DNA of 64,000 nucleotides from Neolentinus lepideus HHB14362 ss-1 (GCA_001632425.1 KV425642.1:47193-111192); one strand, 5' to 3'. Shown: positions 23,148 to 36,625, numbered from the stretch's first letter. The notes: a model not told the origin generated them from the letters alone. Translations and numbers: made by a program.

Positions 23148-26100
23148 ATGAACTTACCCGACATAGGCTCGTTGTCAATCAACGGGGCGGCGTCGACCAT
23201 GAAGGCCGCGCCGCCTCCCTCCATCGCAGAAGACATTGCTCAGGCGGACACGTCGGATCGGGGCATGGCAAAACTGAAGACCTATGCGCAAAGCCTGCCA
23301 TATTCCATAGAACCCAACTCCAGGATGCAAGACATGCTGGACTTCATTGTAACTCGCATTCTGCAGTGTGTGGAAGCGAAGGACTATGATCCCGGGTTCG
23401 TGCAGTGGGATAACATGCTGACATAGTGCGTCATTCGTTCAGTTAGAGACGATGTTGGTCCTAACCTTCGCGGTTTCACCTAGCTGGACCATGCTCAAGT
23501 ACCCCATGCCGAAGGAGAAGCGTGTTGGGCTTGCTAGGGTGTACTATCATTTGGGCACCACCCCTGGTATGCCTACGCATATAGTGGCAACCTGCGCAGA
23601 GGGGTTTCGGGCCTTGACCCGGTCCAAGAAAAAGATATCTATTCAGGATCTGAGGCTTCCTTGGAAACCTGTCTACAAGATCTTAAGCAAAGATCTGTTT
23701 CTTACTAGGCGTCAGTTTGAAATCACGTATGCGACGTAGCCCATCTTGCAGTTGTCATGCTCATTCGCCTTTTTTGAACTCGCATCTAGTCAGACATCCT
23801 GGTATATGGGATACTTCGCGGACAACAGCCGCAGGTTCTTCCATCCAGCTGCTGTGGATGAAATGTTGGCCACATTTCTGCCCCATTTCAACGGCACGAA
23901 CTTGGACGTAAGTAATCTTGCACATATTGGTCTGATATCCTCTAAACATAGATGCATAGAGTGTCCTCTCTACGCAATACTATATGCTGACATTCCTGCC
24001 TCTGACTCATCCTCAATCGTACCTCCCGCTTTTATTCCGTCTCTGGGAGTCTGTGAACTCCTACATTTACGATGATAGGATGCTGCAATTTCTCTCCCGC
24101 CTGGTAGAGATGCACGTGGACCCTAATGTCAGTGACCCTGCCAAAATCGAGGAGATCCCGGACGACGCAAGATCAGAGGATGAGGGCAGGCCAGATTGGT
24201 CCAAAGATGATTGCTACACCAGGGGTCGCTGGAGTGGTCTGTTCTCGGATGTTGGCATATTCTCTGATTATGAGTGGCATCTTATCATGTGCAAATGCCT
24301 GGCCACTATGGGTAAGTGGAAGGGATCAGTTCGGGCTCTATTGGTTAGTAGATGCTGATGTTCTCTCAGAGATACCTCTTGCTGATGGCGGAGGATCACT
24401 CACGACTGGGCCTTCCGCCGATAAGGAGGCAGGCTTTGAAATTGGTCGTGTGCCAAAACCTGCCTGGAGGATAGGTACTGACTAAGACTTCTCTTTTATT
24501 GGAGATTCTGCTGACATGAAATACAGCGTCTTTGGCGCACATCATCGTATACTCGATGGCTCCGGACAGCATTCCTTCACCTCCTTCTAACATGCCCACA
24601 CCGATAGCCACGCCATTCGGCACAGGAAGTAGCACTCCGCATGTCAACGATGCCTTCAATCTGGGCGACTATCTCTCTGCTCCGCTTGGTCGAGCGGGGC
24701 GGGGCAAATTCAAGACGTACCTTGGAGGCTCCAAGGCTTTGGACTCTTTGGCAAAATTGATTGCATCTACAGAGAGTTTTTTCCACCCGACGAACTCAGG
24801 CTCATGGACAGCTGATGTATGTCGTGTCTTGTTTATCATTGGACTTATTAGTTCCTGTTCCATCTGTACGGTTGATTTGAACACGAATGTCATGCTGACT
24901 ACGTCCCCGACTGAACATCGTAGCTGAGTGCATTCATCAAATACATCGTCTACGATTTCAACAAACGTAATGCTCGCATGTTTACCATCCTGAAGATGAT
25001 GTAGCTCACTGTTGTGCAATAGGCTGGCATGAAGAACAAGATCCCGAGTGCAAGACACCGAGAGTCAGTGGAATTATCACTTCAGACTGCGCGTGATCAA
25101 GTCGCTCATGACGTTTCCCAGAATCGAAGGTTGACTAGGGACATGAAGCGTGAACTGGTCCAATGTCTACGGACTGTGGCTCTACTGGCCATGTTCTCTC
25201 AAGATTCAACGACCGTGTCTAACATCCAGAGCTGTTTGAAGTCGATGAGCGTCATGGAACCTGACCTCATCTTGTTCCCGATCTTGGAGCGAGCAATCCC
25301 CTCCTTGGAGTCGCTGGTCGAGGTGTGTGTGTGTGTCACAAAAAGGGAATCGGCAGATAGTAATATAGTATTAGACGCAACGAACATTGGCGGTGATCAA
25401 GGCACTGGGCGCCGTTGCGCCTGCCCTGGTCTGCAGGGACGTGTACTATCCTGGCGCAAAGCATCTCATCAACATTTTGGAGTTGCTCATACCTGGCATA
25501 GACCTTGTAAGCGGATTCTCTTTTTGCGGATTATATTGCAGTGGGTTGATCTTGCGTCGTGTAGAACGATCCGTCGAAGACGGTGCGCTTGACCGCACGT
25601 CCTCTCCTCGTATCCGCTGATCAAAGGCTCCTTACAGCTATGCACGACCGCATTTCTGGTGGAGATCTCGCAGTACATCATGATAGGCGATCTGACTGGG
25701 TCCGGCGCGACGAGAGCTACTGTGGATGGATTGGGATTGAACGGCCATGAACCGGGGGCGTCTCCGACCAATTATCTGCGCAGGAAGTTTACAGAAACAC
25801 TTCCCACGCTGGACTTCACCAAGTCGAATCACGAGGGGATCGAGCCTGGCCAGGAACGGCGCCTGACGAAGGTGGAGGAAGATGCACTGCTCCGTGATGC
25901 GACTGGAGCGTTCGCGGACTGGGTTGCGAGCTTCATGCGTAGAGTCATTCAACTGTTCGAGAACTTGCCAGACGAGAGAGGCGACGGGACCTCAAGCACT
26001 ACTGAAAGTACTGGATTTTGTGTCGCCGTTTAACCTCGAAACCTATGACTAATGACTTCGATCTGCAGTTCAGATAATCGAAGCGGTTGCTGGCGCCTGT

Positions 26101-29100
26101 AATCAAGTCTGCGTCCACCTCTCAGAACCTCTATACGACCTAGTCCTTAACATTGTATATGACTATGCCACCACGAACGTTCGGGCAAACGCTGTTCGCG
26201 CGATACACCAACTGGTGGAGTGCGTTACGAATGCCAATCCCGAGAAGACGCTCGCCAAGTTCCTTCCATTCTGCGTCCAGAACATTTATCTTGAGCTGGA
26301 GAATGGGGCAAGCTCTGTGAGGACTACGTCTACACTCTCATCATCTCTTCCTTCCGACGCGACTTTGCATTGGAGTATGTATGATTTCCATCCCCTACAC
26401 GCTCTTCTTATCAATGATTCGCAGATTTGGCTATCTTGAGAGGGGCTATGTACAAGTAGGTGTTGCACATCGTTAATTTACACTCTCTTTGCATGTATCC
26501 TGACGTTTTATTTTAATATCATAGTGACGGGAAAGCTGTAAGTATGATACGACCCTCATTCTTGATGTTTAGCTGAATTAATTCTGCAGGTCGTCAAATA
26601 TAGGGACGAGTTATTGTCTTTGTTTAAGTTGCTGCATGAAAGGACTTTGTCTAAACGGGGCTTCTCTTGGAGCGGAAAGCTGCTGTCGAGTACACTCCTA
26701 ACCCTGACACACACGTACCCCCTAGAGAATCGCTTCGTCAACCCAGATGAATGGGAGAGTGAAGGTACATACGATCGAGTTGAAACCCGATAATTCGGAC
26801 TGACATCGAAGTCGTAGACTTTCGCACTGATCACATCCGATATTGGGGTAAACTGTACAAACCGGAAGAAGTGAAGGTGTCCTGGCATGTACCTGGAGAT
26901 GAAGAGATCGACTTCGCTCTTCAGGTATTCAAGGAGCTGGTCGAACCAACGCTGAAACAGTTGAACCAACTTCTAGAAAATGGTACGTTTGTATCCGTCC
27001 CTCATGGGCTCCTTTAACGATTGGGAATACAGGGGTACCACGGGATGCCATTTGGCGCAATAATTTCTGTCGGTGAGTATCATGCTATCAACAGCAAGAT
27101 GATCAATCATGGTAGAACTGCTTCGTAGGCATTTGACGCTCGTGCGCAACGCATTCTCGGGAATTCCTAGTCTGGCGAAGGAATATATTTCAGCTGAGGA
27201 GATACGTCATGCAAATGAAACTAGTGATATCCTGTAAGTTGCTTGTGGCCTATAAATCGGAAGGAGTCTAAAATTTTCAAGGAACGAAATCCCTGAAATG
27301 ATAGCGACCGTCGAGTCTCTGGAGTGCGGATTTCCACTGTCAGATCCTAGTGATGCGCGCTATCAGTACATTACGTCTCTTCGACGTCAATACGGAGAAT
27401 TCTTGCATAGAGCATCTGAGTCATTACTGAAGCAAGGCGAAGAGAATACCCTTGATGCTGTGTATATGTTGGTGTGTATTTTGTTCTGTTGAGAGCATAG
27501 CATGAATCCTTAGATACGCTCAGATCCGTTCGATACGGACTTACATGCTCGAATATGGAGATAATCGGGACAGGTGCGTACCATAACATCTGCAACATCA
27601 TCATGCAAAATATTTATGGACCTGTAAAGCTACTACGTACAGAATGACCAGTTCAATACAGAGCGGAGTGTCACCCGCCAATATGCGGGCCAGAAAGTTT
27701 GGCCCCGGGCAGTCTTCGTTCGTCGAGCGAGGTAGGTCAAATAACATTTTAAGAGGATTTCTCTGTAGCTTCCGTCAGGCTCTATCACTCTGCTCGTCTG
27801 CGGTGGAATTCCATTGAGAGACGTAGAGGGCCTTTGGAAGACGTTTTAATCGATGATGTGCTTCAGTGGGCCATGTGGAATTATGCTACTGGTACGTATC
27901 AGCGCCTCGTATGAGGATCGTCAGCTCATGTGGACCTGTTAGTTAGAGAGTAAGTTTTCTCCGGATCTGTCGATAACAATCACTTAGTTCATCTAGGTCC
28001 GCCCAATCTCTTCTAGACTCCCTGTCGGCGGTAAGATATTCGCGTGGTGTCCATTGCTTTCACTAATCGACAAACATAGGTATTCGATGGCCTACGCTGT
28101 CGCTGCTTGCCTACCCTGTACAAGGCTCTAGAGCCTGGCACCGAAGATGATCGAATGAAGGGTGCTCTGTGGACCCTTAACTCCAGCATTTTTGGTACGT
28201 AGACTCTGGCAGTGCCTCTTGTGTACCATGTTCATTGTATATGATGCAGTGAAATACGCGGTATCGGGTAAGTACCACGGAAATTGTACCTCATATACGT
28301 TGACATCGTTTTGAAGAGCCGACTTTGGCCACCGAGTTCATCTCCCGAGTTTTTGCTTGCCAGCAAAACGAGAAGGTAGTAATTCATCATCAGTTTCAAT
28401 GGACGTCTCACGAAAGATTTCGACAGCCATCCATCCAGAATCGTGCAGCTACTTTGGCGGATAGTTGTAGGTTCCAACATCCGGTATTCCAGTCTGTTAC
28501 GTGACTGATAAACAGCGAAGGTCTCAATAGCTTCGTTGAGCCATGCTTCTTCATATATGACATCAATAACAAGGCCGTAAATCGATCCTTACGATCTTTG
28601 GAATGCATCCTATCGTCTCGTCACAAAGACGACCGGCTTGTCGCTCGTTGTAGGGATAGGAGAATCCAACGAATAGAAGCTTCGAACAAGGCTATTGAGA
28701 ATACGGTCTGTCTGTCATGGTGGATGCGTAGTTAGGGGCTGACCAGATGCGCATAGACTGCAATGATCCTAAGGATAGCAAAGTCTTCGAAGACCCACTG
28801 GAAATATGCAATCGTAGCTGTCAGATGCTTGCGTACATTGATCCGGCGGGATGTTCCACTTTCTCCAGACTTGGCCAGCTATTTTATGGAGAGAACGCAT
28901 GACGTGCATCCCTCTATGGTACGTAGATCTGGTGGCAGACTTCCGTTCTACTCATCAATCATATTTTATAGCGCTATGTACGTCAATCTTAGTTGCAGAA
29001 GCTTGGAATGACGCTGACTATTCGTAGTATGCTCAACGGGCCATGATGAAGATGTCACGATACATTAAACTTCGCACTTATTACCGTAATACAATAGATC

Positions 29101-31808
29101 TAGTCCTGGAGCAGAACCACCATCCCCTACGACGAAGGATCGACGTTACCTCTCCTTCTCATGATTTCACACGGGAGTTCTTGCAGGCTTTCAGAAAATC
29201 CCTGGACGTGGAGAAGGCCGTGCGAGAACCGTAAGTGTTATCTCCCTAGTACCCGTCACTGAAGCTGAAAGACTCTCAAGGCTGCTATGCGACAAACCCG
29301 CTACGGGGTGGCTCGCGTGGGGAGAGACTTTCGATAGCTTCCTGCTACCTCCCACAGATAATGCCGCTCAGATTTGGGAACCCGCTAGCATGGACGCAAT
29401 CTCCGCTATTCGTACCATGGCGATGGATACCTCTTATTGGAAGAGACTCTCAAATCATTTCTCTTCTGAAAATCATGCTGAAACCATATCCCAAGACAAC
29501 GTGTCCTGTGTGAAGTCCATCTGTGAGTTGATATCTGTGCCGCACGCTTATGACCGGGCTAAAGCGGCCATCAACATGTGCTTAGTCCAACTTCTCGGGG
29601 ACAAACCATTCGACGCCATGAAGCCTGTGTTGGAGAGTCTTCTCAAAGATTCTGATAAAAATAAGCAGCGTGGAGCGGCCGAACTGCTGGCTGGCTTGTT
29701 TGGAGGTAAGCTGGTGACGGGACACCTCCGCAATGTTGTTACCGACATGGATTTTTGGCAGGATCGAAGCATTGGCCCGGACACGTTCAACAACATATCT
29801 GGGACTGGTTCCATCCGAATATTCAGAAGATATTTGGACAGAGTATTAAAACAGATACCATGCTCATCTGGACATCATTTCTCGAAGTATGTTGTCTTTT
29901 ACTTGCATTGAGACAACGGACTCACTCTGTGGCAGTACATATTCTACAACAAAGACCCTCGCCGAGTGCAGCCTCTGGTCGATTATCTTCTCGATGAATA
30001 CCGTTTGATTGACTATAATGGGGAGTCGTCGTTTGATGCGGTGAAGACGTTATGTTTCTTCAGAGCGTTCTATGAAGAGTTGAACTGGAAGTTCTGGCCA
30101 TGGACAGAAGATACACTCCGCCTATGCTGGCCAGAGATTAGCAGTGAACACGATGACGTTAGTATCGAATGCTGGACACCTCTTCCGCTTGTTAAAAAAC
30201 TATTTTCAGGTTCGCGCATACGTCGCCGAGTATCTGTCGTTCTGCGATCGGGTGAAGGTAGCGATAATTCTTCTTTTTCGTCTCGAGGCAAAAAACTAAT
30301 TTCATCCAAGTGGTCTCCACGAGTGACAACGCCAACACCAGAGGTAGTCGTCAGAGAGTGTCGGATCTCTCCTATAGATCAGGATATCCTAGGATCACGA
30401 GGGTACTTCCATCGGGAGCACGTCCTGGAGCTGGTCAGTAAGTTCAAGATCTGGAGAGAAGAGCGAGTTCCAGGTGTACGAGCTTTCCAATCCACATACG
30501 ACCGGTAAGGACACATCCTAGCAACATTACCTCCATCTCATTTGCCTCAGAGTGGGTGTTACAGTTTGCAAGTGGCTATGGCACCTGGTACATGACACCC
30601 ATGCCATACCTGTGTTCGATTACCTCTTACCACTCATGGTGCGTTTTTGATTTTTAGGCGCTTGTAGATACCCTGACAATCGTTCCTCAGCCTGAGCTGT
30701 TTCGTTTCACTGAAGGTAAAAGTTATTTCCTTGCATGGTTGGATAGTCGTGGCTGATGTGTGCTTGGCCAAGTGAACGACAACGACGAGTTATCATCACG
30801 TGCAAGCGTGTTGCTGGTCCGGATGTGCGGCGTGACTCCACCATTGTCTATCGTGAATTCACTTCTGGATTCCATCTTCGATGCTATCCATAATTCTCCT
30901 GTGCGTAATTAATTGTGGTGGTTGTCAAAGTCGTATGCTGATATCTCGTCAGTCATGGAGGGTTCGCTTGAAAGCTTTGCCACTGGTTCAAGGTATGTGG
31001 CAGTCTTTGACATGATACGTTCGTTTCCGACCGCTGGGTAGTGTTCTACTTCAGACAAATGCCTGTAATCAGTGATATCAAGGTAGTGGAGATCTTAGAG
31101 GTGAGTCGAGTTCACTAGTTTCACAATTTCATCCTTAACAACATTATGGAGGTAATTTGCAAGTGTCTGGACGATGACATTATAGAAGTCAGAGAAATGG
31201 CAGCAACGTAAGTTCCCAGGCAACGCCTTCTGAACATAAACTAATGCCGACCAGCACGTTGTCCGGCATTCTGCGTCTATCTCCTCGGAGGAGTATTCTT
31301 ACATTGAAGGCGAGTCCACTTTGCATTCTATTCGCGTATTTGTATAACAGGTTTTCTGCAGGATCGCTTCGTTCGATCCTTGAAAGTTTCCCACCTCCCT
31401 GATCGCAAGGCCCCAACTTACAACTGTGCGCTTCGCCAACGGCATGCTGCCATCCTGGGCATATGCGCTTTGATAGACAGTTATCCATACACGGTAGAAC
31501 GTTGGATGCCTGAGCTCATCACGAATGTCTTGGCGGAGCATACGTACGATCCTGTGAGCTGTGGAAATTTTCGTGTTTCTCGAAGTCGCCCTGCTCATTA
31601 TTATCCAGATACCTATTTCGACCACGGTAAGCAAGTGCGCGAGTAACTTCAAGAAGACACATCAAGATACTTGGCATGAAGACTCTAAGCGGTTCAATGA
31701 GGAACAGCTAGCAAGTTTGTCTACTCTCCTGACTGGGTCGTCGTATTGTGCGTGCCTCAACGATTTCTGTAACCAATTTCCAGCTGACCATGGCGTTCAG
31801 ACGCATAA
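23148..31808 (+). CDS. BLM10: Proteasome activator BLM10 / PSME4 (PA200)
   Basis: HEAT-repeat dome that caps the 20S proteasome in nucleus and cytosol. I read 48 exons totalling 6120 nt, 2039 aa, between yeast Blm10 and human PA200 in size. Landmarks: SWYMGYFADNSRRFFHPA, LTFLPLTHPQSYLPLLFRLW, HIIVYSM, YYPGAKHLINILELLIPGID, QICVHL-type repeat block near 26100, KYRDELLSLFKLLHERT, GSKHWPGHVQQHIWDWFHP, IFYNKDPRR, and the C-terminal domain RQRHAAILGICALIDSYPYT through THQDTWHEDSKRF. The end is SSYYA, the HbYX-type motif that opens the proteasome gate; its last residues come from an 8-nt final exon (31801-31808). Tiny internal exons: 25565-25582, 26525-26537, 27943-27949, 28250-28267 and 28972-28977. 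Intron 31310-31361 starts with GC; intron 27732-27768 is only 37 nt. The 6-nt exon is in phase and least certain. Confidence 0.93.
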
Positions 31809-32053
31809 TGCTTATCCGCTGCTACTTAAAGAGTATTTTGTACCATTATAATGCTAATGTCAGATATTACGAACCCAGAAAATCGAGACCATGCTGATGC
31901 TTATGCTATGCAAAGATGCTCGTAACATACGGAAGATACCGCGCAAGAACCAAAATTACCGGAGTCAGCATATGCGGAACACTAACAATACTCTGTTTCA
32001 ATGACAGTCCCTCCAAGCGAAAGAAAGGAAAAGGCAATAAATTATATACAAAA

Positions 32054-33028
32054 TTAGGGGTGCAGTCGTAGATGGGGTATTTGATTCTGCGGAGACAGCA
32101 CACCTGGTGAGTATGGTTGAGAAGTCGTGGACGTCAGTAGCTGTCCCGACTCTGCGTCGGGCGCAGCAAGGCCGGCCTCTGTAACTTCTCGTCCGTCCGC
32201 TGTTCCTGCACGGGAACCGGCATCTGGGACCATGTCGATGGGGCGGACGGTATTTGCATTGCCTGGTTGGCCGGTGTTGCCTGACCGAACACGGTTGTTC
32301 GACGTCTCTTCGCTACGATGGGTGGGCCTCATGCTTAGAACGCCCGGGCGAAATAAAGAGGAAAGAAAGGAAATGCTCACCGAATTTCGGCAATGAGATC
32401 GTCGATGGCGTACCACGCCATGGAAGAGTAGGCTATGCCTCTCCACCAGCCAGCACGGTCTGCTGGAGCGATATATGCGTGTGCGTGGAGGTGGTCTGTG
32501 ACAGGGATCTTGTTGTCCTTGAACGGAGGCGTGATGAAGCCTATGCGGAAGCTGGAGTCGTCTGCTTGGAGGGGTGTAGAGGAGACGGCAGATAGTGGCG
32601 TCTGGACAGGTGACGTGGGTGCAGCGAGGGAGAATAGTAGTCTCTTGCCAAGCAACTTGATATGAGACAATAGCGGCAGGTCACTCGAGGACTGTCATTG
32701 AAGCAGTTCAATGTCCGCTGCATAATGTGATACGAGGAACTCACGAGGGTATACAGTGAAGGCACATGCAAGCTAGCTGGAAGTCAAACCCCAACATTAC
32801 AATGGTGGAATGGACTAGCACGCACTTGAATACTATGAGGATATGACCCTTGCTCGAGACCGGATTCGCTTTCTCTCGGTAGCAGGTGAAGTTATCATCT
32901 CTCCATAGAACTTCTGGTTGCGTGGAACCGGCAGGGAACGACGGCGAACGAGGTGAATTGGGAGTTGCGTGCGACGCCGTCGTTACGATGCTGCACATCG
33001 GGCAGCCAGCTTTCGGTGAAAAGGCCAT
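32054..33028 (-). CDS. HIT-domain (histidine triad) protein
   Basis: Minus-strand exons 33028-32826, 32772-32745 (28 nt), 32691-32381 and 32312-32054 give 266 aa. The start has CPMC followed by EVLWRDDNFTCYREK and SSKGHILIVFNLHVPSL, and residues ~140-150 contain the catalytic HIT motif DHLHAHAYIA (HxHxH). HIT proteins hydrolyse or transfer nucleotide conjugates; the substrate here cannot be told, and the CPMC plus HLHAHAY pattern resembles aprataxin-type or HINT-related fungal proteins. The last ~85 residues are low-complexity and without similarity. It shares a short divergent upstream region with the TRAX gene. Confidence 0.85.
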
Positions 33029-33186
33029 TTATTGAGGTCGCGACGGAAAGTAGTATGCCAAATTGTGGGAAAATATGTGAACGGGGTGTTATAAGGACAT
33101 GCGCAGCTTTTGCTTGACCGACTTGCATCTCATCTATGTTTACGTAATGTGGCACACGTATCGCAGGCTCCGGGTCGGGCCCCTGC
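33029..33186. promoter_or_regulatory. Compact divergent promoter region, HIT gene / TRAX gene
   Basis: Only 158 bp separate the two start codons of oppositely oriented genes, so both leaders and core promoters must fit here or overlap. No consensus TATA box identified. Confidence 0.5.
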
Positions 33187-34235
33187 ATGTCTGCCTCGCA
33201 ATTCGACTCACTACGTACAAAAGACGCCATCGTTGACCTCTTCGACCACTTCAGAGATGAACTTGACCAGCAGAACGACAGAAGAGAACGTTTGATCAAG
33301 GTAGCTAGTTTCTACCGTGCCTAGGAAAGCTAACAATCCTATCTTGCAGTCCAGTCGCGATATTACAAACTTGTCGAAGAAATATATCTTCCTGCTTCAC
33401 CGGATTGCTACAGAAGATACGCAGGATGACCTTCAATTACGTGCAATGCGCGCCGTAGAGCAGGCGCGACCGAAATTACGAGACATCCAGAACATCTTCG
33501 CTTCTATGAAGCCTGAACTCGTCGGAGACCTGTACTGGAAGCACCAGAAGAGCATTTCTCCGGGCTTGCAAGAATACATCGAGGCCTTGAGCTTCTCGCA
33601 TTACTTGGAGTACGGGACGCTTGTGTCCTTTGCAGACGTGCAGGAATCAATGTCCGATGACGATGGCCCCGTGGGTCCGACTTTTCACTGTAGTCACCAT
33701 CAGAATATTAATCAATATATTTCAGTATTTCCCACTGACAATATCAGACTATCTCCTCGGCCTGTCCGACCTAACAGGGGAACTCATGCGTTTCGCGATA
33801 TCCGCCATCAGCCGTAGAGGCGGTCGCACCAAAGCGAATGAAATATGCACCTTTGTCCGGCGCTGTAAAGCAGGTAAGTCAAGGCTCGCTGGACACGCTA
33901 TAACAGACACTCAAGAAAATTTTCACAGATTTTGAAGGCATGTGCCCAAGGGTACGGGGCCTATCTAAAAAGCAACATGTTACAAATCAGTCTTTACAGA
34001 AAATCGAAGACGGTAGCGATCTCTCACATTTTATGCTGATAGCCTCCCTGACTGTTCGATGCTGCCAGCCGCCTACACAATCGCAATCCGGAGCTCTGAA
34101 TACGATCTCCCAGACGATATCTTGGACGACATCGTTGCTCGTTGTATTTCCGGCTATGACACCCGTCATCAGAATTACGATCGTCAGCCGGAACGATGGA
34201 AGGATGGCGAGGAAGATGAAGACGAATATTTCTGA
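33187..34235 (+). CDS. TSNAX: Translin-associated protein X (TRAX)
   Basis: Partner of translin in C3PO, an octameric nucleic-acid-binding RNase; in Neurospora and animals TRAX is the catalytic subunit. Exons 33187-33300, 33350-33670, 33726-33873, 33929-34012 and 34069-34235 encode 277 aa. The translin fold is all-helical: FRDELDQQNDRRERLIK, DITNLSKKYIFLLHR, the diagnostic SDYLLGLSDLTGELMRFAIS with acidic residues used for catalysis in TRAX, then ICTFVRRCKADFEG and KIEDAAYTIAIRSSEYDLP. The DLTGELMR wording distinguishes TRAX from translin itself. The protein ends in an acidic EEDEDEYF tail. All splice sites are canonical. Confidence 0.92.
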
Positions 34236-34554
34236 CGTATCTGAATATGACTCAGGTAGTAAGCGTAGCGATGTATGTACGATATACCGAGCATGATTGA
34301 CACGAGTCCGAGTTTGAGCGCAATGCAAGCCTTGCTCGGATCGCACTGTCACTCAAGATATATATCTGTATCATTGCCTTCAGTCAAACATACATCGACC
34401 TAGCTACACGGTATTCACTCCCGGCTACACACAAGATCCTAAACAAACATCAAAAAATGGTCATACAAGACAAGATGCATCGCATCGCGCGGCGTGTCAT
34501 CCCGAGACTTCATGAAGATACAGCGAGTTGAGAGTGATGTGAAGTTTTACAAAA
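34236..34554. other. Convergent intergenic region
   Basis: 3' flanks of TRAX (plus) and the 36625-34555 gene (minus). Nothing else recognised. Confidence 0.5.
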
Positions 34555-36625
34555 TTAGTGTCCAAGGGCAACCGAAACAATCAACCTTCCACCGCGCTCA
34601 CCACCGTTAATGGTGGCGAGGAAGAGGTTATCGTCAGTATTCACAGGGTCAAGAGTGGGTTGTACAAGTTGGCCGTTCAGCTCGATGTGGACCTGATCGA
34701 AGTGTCCGACCTGAGCAGGGCGAACGAGGAACTTGGTCTCACCTCCAAGGACGTCCGCTGTAAATATAGGGGATAGGCGGCTACTGGCAGATTCGTCAGC
34801 AGCCTTGCCGACTAATGTGATGATGCGGTCCGACGAAGGCTGAGGAGAGAAAATTGTGGCGTCAGACTCTGCAGGAGATATGGTAGCCGTTGAAAGATTT
34901 AACTCTTCTTCGGTCTCTCCTGGCTTGCTAACCTCCGCGGATGAGGGTCCTTCTTCAGTTACCTGCGGCTGTCTGGGCCCGGCCTGATTCGCTTCCTCCA
35001 GAGTCCTGCTCCTGGGCTGGGGAAACATGAAGCCGAACGTAATCCACAGTATGCTTTCGACGAACCAGAAGCCGGCACGCAGAATGAAGCCAAAGTAGTG
35101 TCTGAGCATTGACCGCGTCGGCGTCTGTCTGTAGACACGCGCGACAGTCAAAGGCACAGGACGTTCTTCATCGGTGCTATCTTCACTCTCCTGGATTACC
35201 GAGGATATGGGTTCATCGAAAGATACCCTCCTGACGTGAGCCGGATCCGTCTGCGGCTCAGAGGCCTTAGCGACGCGCTGGATGGGGGGCGAAGGCGGCG
35301 GGGTAGGAAGACGATGAATAGGCTCAGGTGGGACGTGAACCATCGAGTAGGGCGTGACAACAGCAATCTCCCAAGCCCGTTCTGGCTGTACGTCATCCAA
35401 GGTATTGACTGGCGCGACGCTGAATTGGCCGCCTTTGCCGTTGTCTACGATAAACGTAATCCTCGCTTTCTCAGAGAGTTCCTCTGAGGTAATCCAGCGC
35501 GCGACGCTCGATCCATGGGAGAACAGGCATACTGACTTTTGAGTGCGATCTCTCTCTGGCAGAAGGTTACCCAGTGTGCGGATCGGGAGCACTACTTCCG
35601 ATTTTGTTGGGATCGGTGAGAACGGGATGATAGACACTAATAGCGGCTGTGCACCCTCTACAGAAGTCAAGAACGCGTGACCAGAGGCGGGGTCGCGATG
35701 TGCCAAACGCAACACAGGTCCCGAGTGTGACGAGAGAACCTGCTCTATACAGTTCTCCGCCAGCGTCCACATGCGCAGAGCACCTGAGAGGGGCGAGCAA
35801 TAAGTAATGGTGCCCGAAGGCGAGATGACAATGGAAGATCGAGGAGAACCGCAAAGCGCAAAGGAGGCGGGATAGACTACCGAATTGGGTCTTGGACGCG
35901 GCGTAATGAAAACTGTCGACGATCGAGCGGGACCGCTCCCCAGACCGCTCCCCAGAATGTGTGGGAGGATGCGTCTGTGTATAAAATGAAGGTCAGAGCT
36001 TCTATTGGTAATAACAAAAGGTAAAATAGACGAACCCTTCTCCGCCGACCAACCAGCAAAGCCAGTCGAACTCCTTGGTAAGTTCAGCAACTTCTACATG
36101 GTCCGCAGAGGTTTCATTGTCAGACTGCCAGAGATGTAGACCCTTATTTTCCTTTTTCCAACCACCATGAAGGTTGAATCTCGGATCGCGGCGTTCTACC
36201 ACGAGACTTCCATTGCAGCCGTACTCTCCCAGCCACTTGACCTCGCCAGAGGGGTACACCAGTCGATAAGTGTAGGAGAAACGAGCGTGACCCAGAGGCA
36301 AGCGCGCAGTTATTTTGAGATGGACTGCGCCCTTGCTCGGATAAGCGGAACGTGGTAGGAGGGAGAAAGTGCCCTCGGCAAGCGAAGAGGAGTCGTCTGA
36401 GATTGTCTCCTCAAACTCGAATGTGAAAGCACCCCATTCTCCCAAGGCACGCTCTTCAACAGGAATGTCGCTCCAGACTTGGACCCGTACTCCGTCCCGT
36501 TTAGCATGCGCGAGATCTTCCTCGGACGGAAAGGCTGCTCGAAACAGTAGCTGCACCTCCGATGCGTCCTCTGGAACCGGCACGATTGTCGCCTGGCCCA
36601 AGGCGGGTGCGAACGAGATGCGCAT
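34555..36625 (-). CDS. Uncharacterised protein with beta-rich N-terminus and membrane segment
   Basis: Exons 36625-36036 and 35974-34555 encode 669 aa. No family recognised. The first ~200 residues look like a beta-sandwich (RVQVWSDIPVEERALGEW, then LKITARLPLGHARFSYTYRL and WLGEYGCNGSLVVER). The middle has alternating hydrophobic strands with SPSGTITYCSPLSGALRMWT, followed by a long proline/acid-rich linker (TPPPSPPIQR). A hydrophobic, aromatic segment (FGFILRAGFWFVESILWITF) preceded by RSMLRHY is probably a transmembrane anchor. The C-terminal part is acidic and ends in a small strand-rich piece (GGERGGRLIVSVALGH). The start was set at the first ATG, 36625; the frame continues upstream without ATG. 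Membrane or nuclear-envelope location is inference. Confidence 0.75.
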
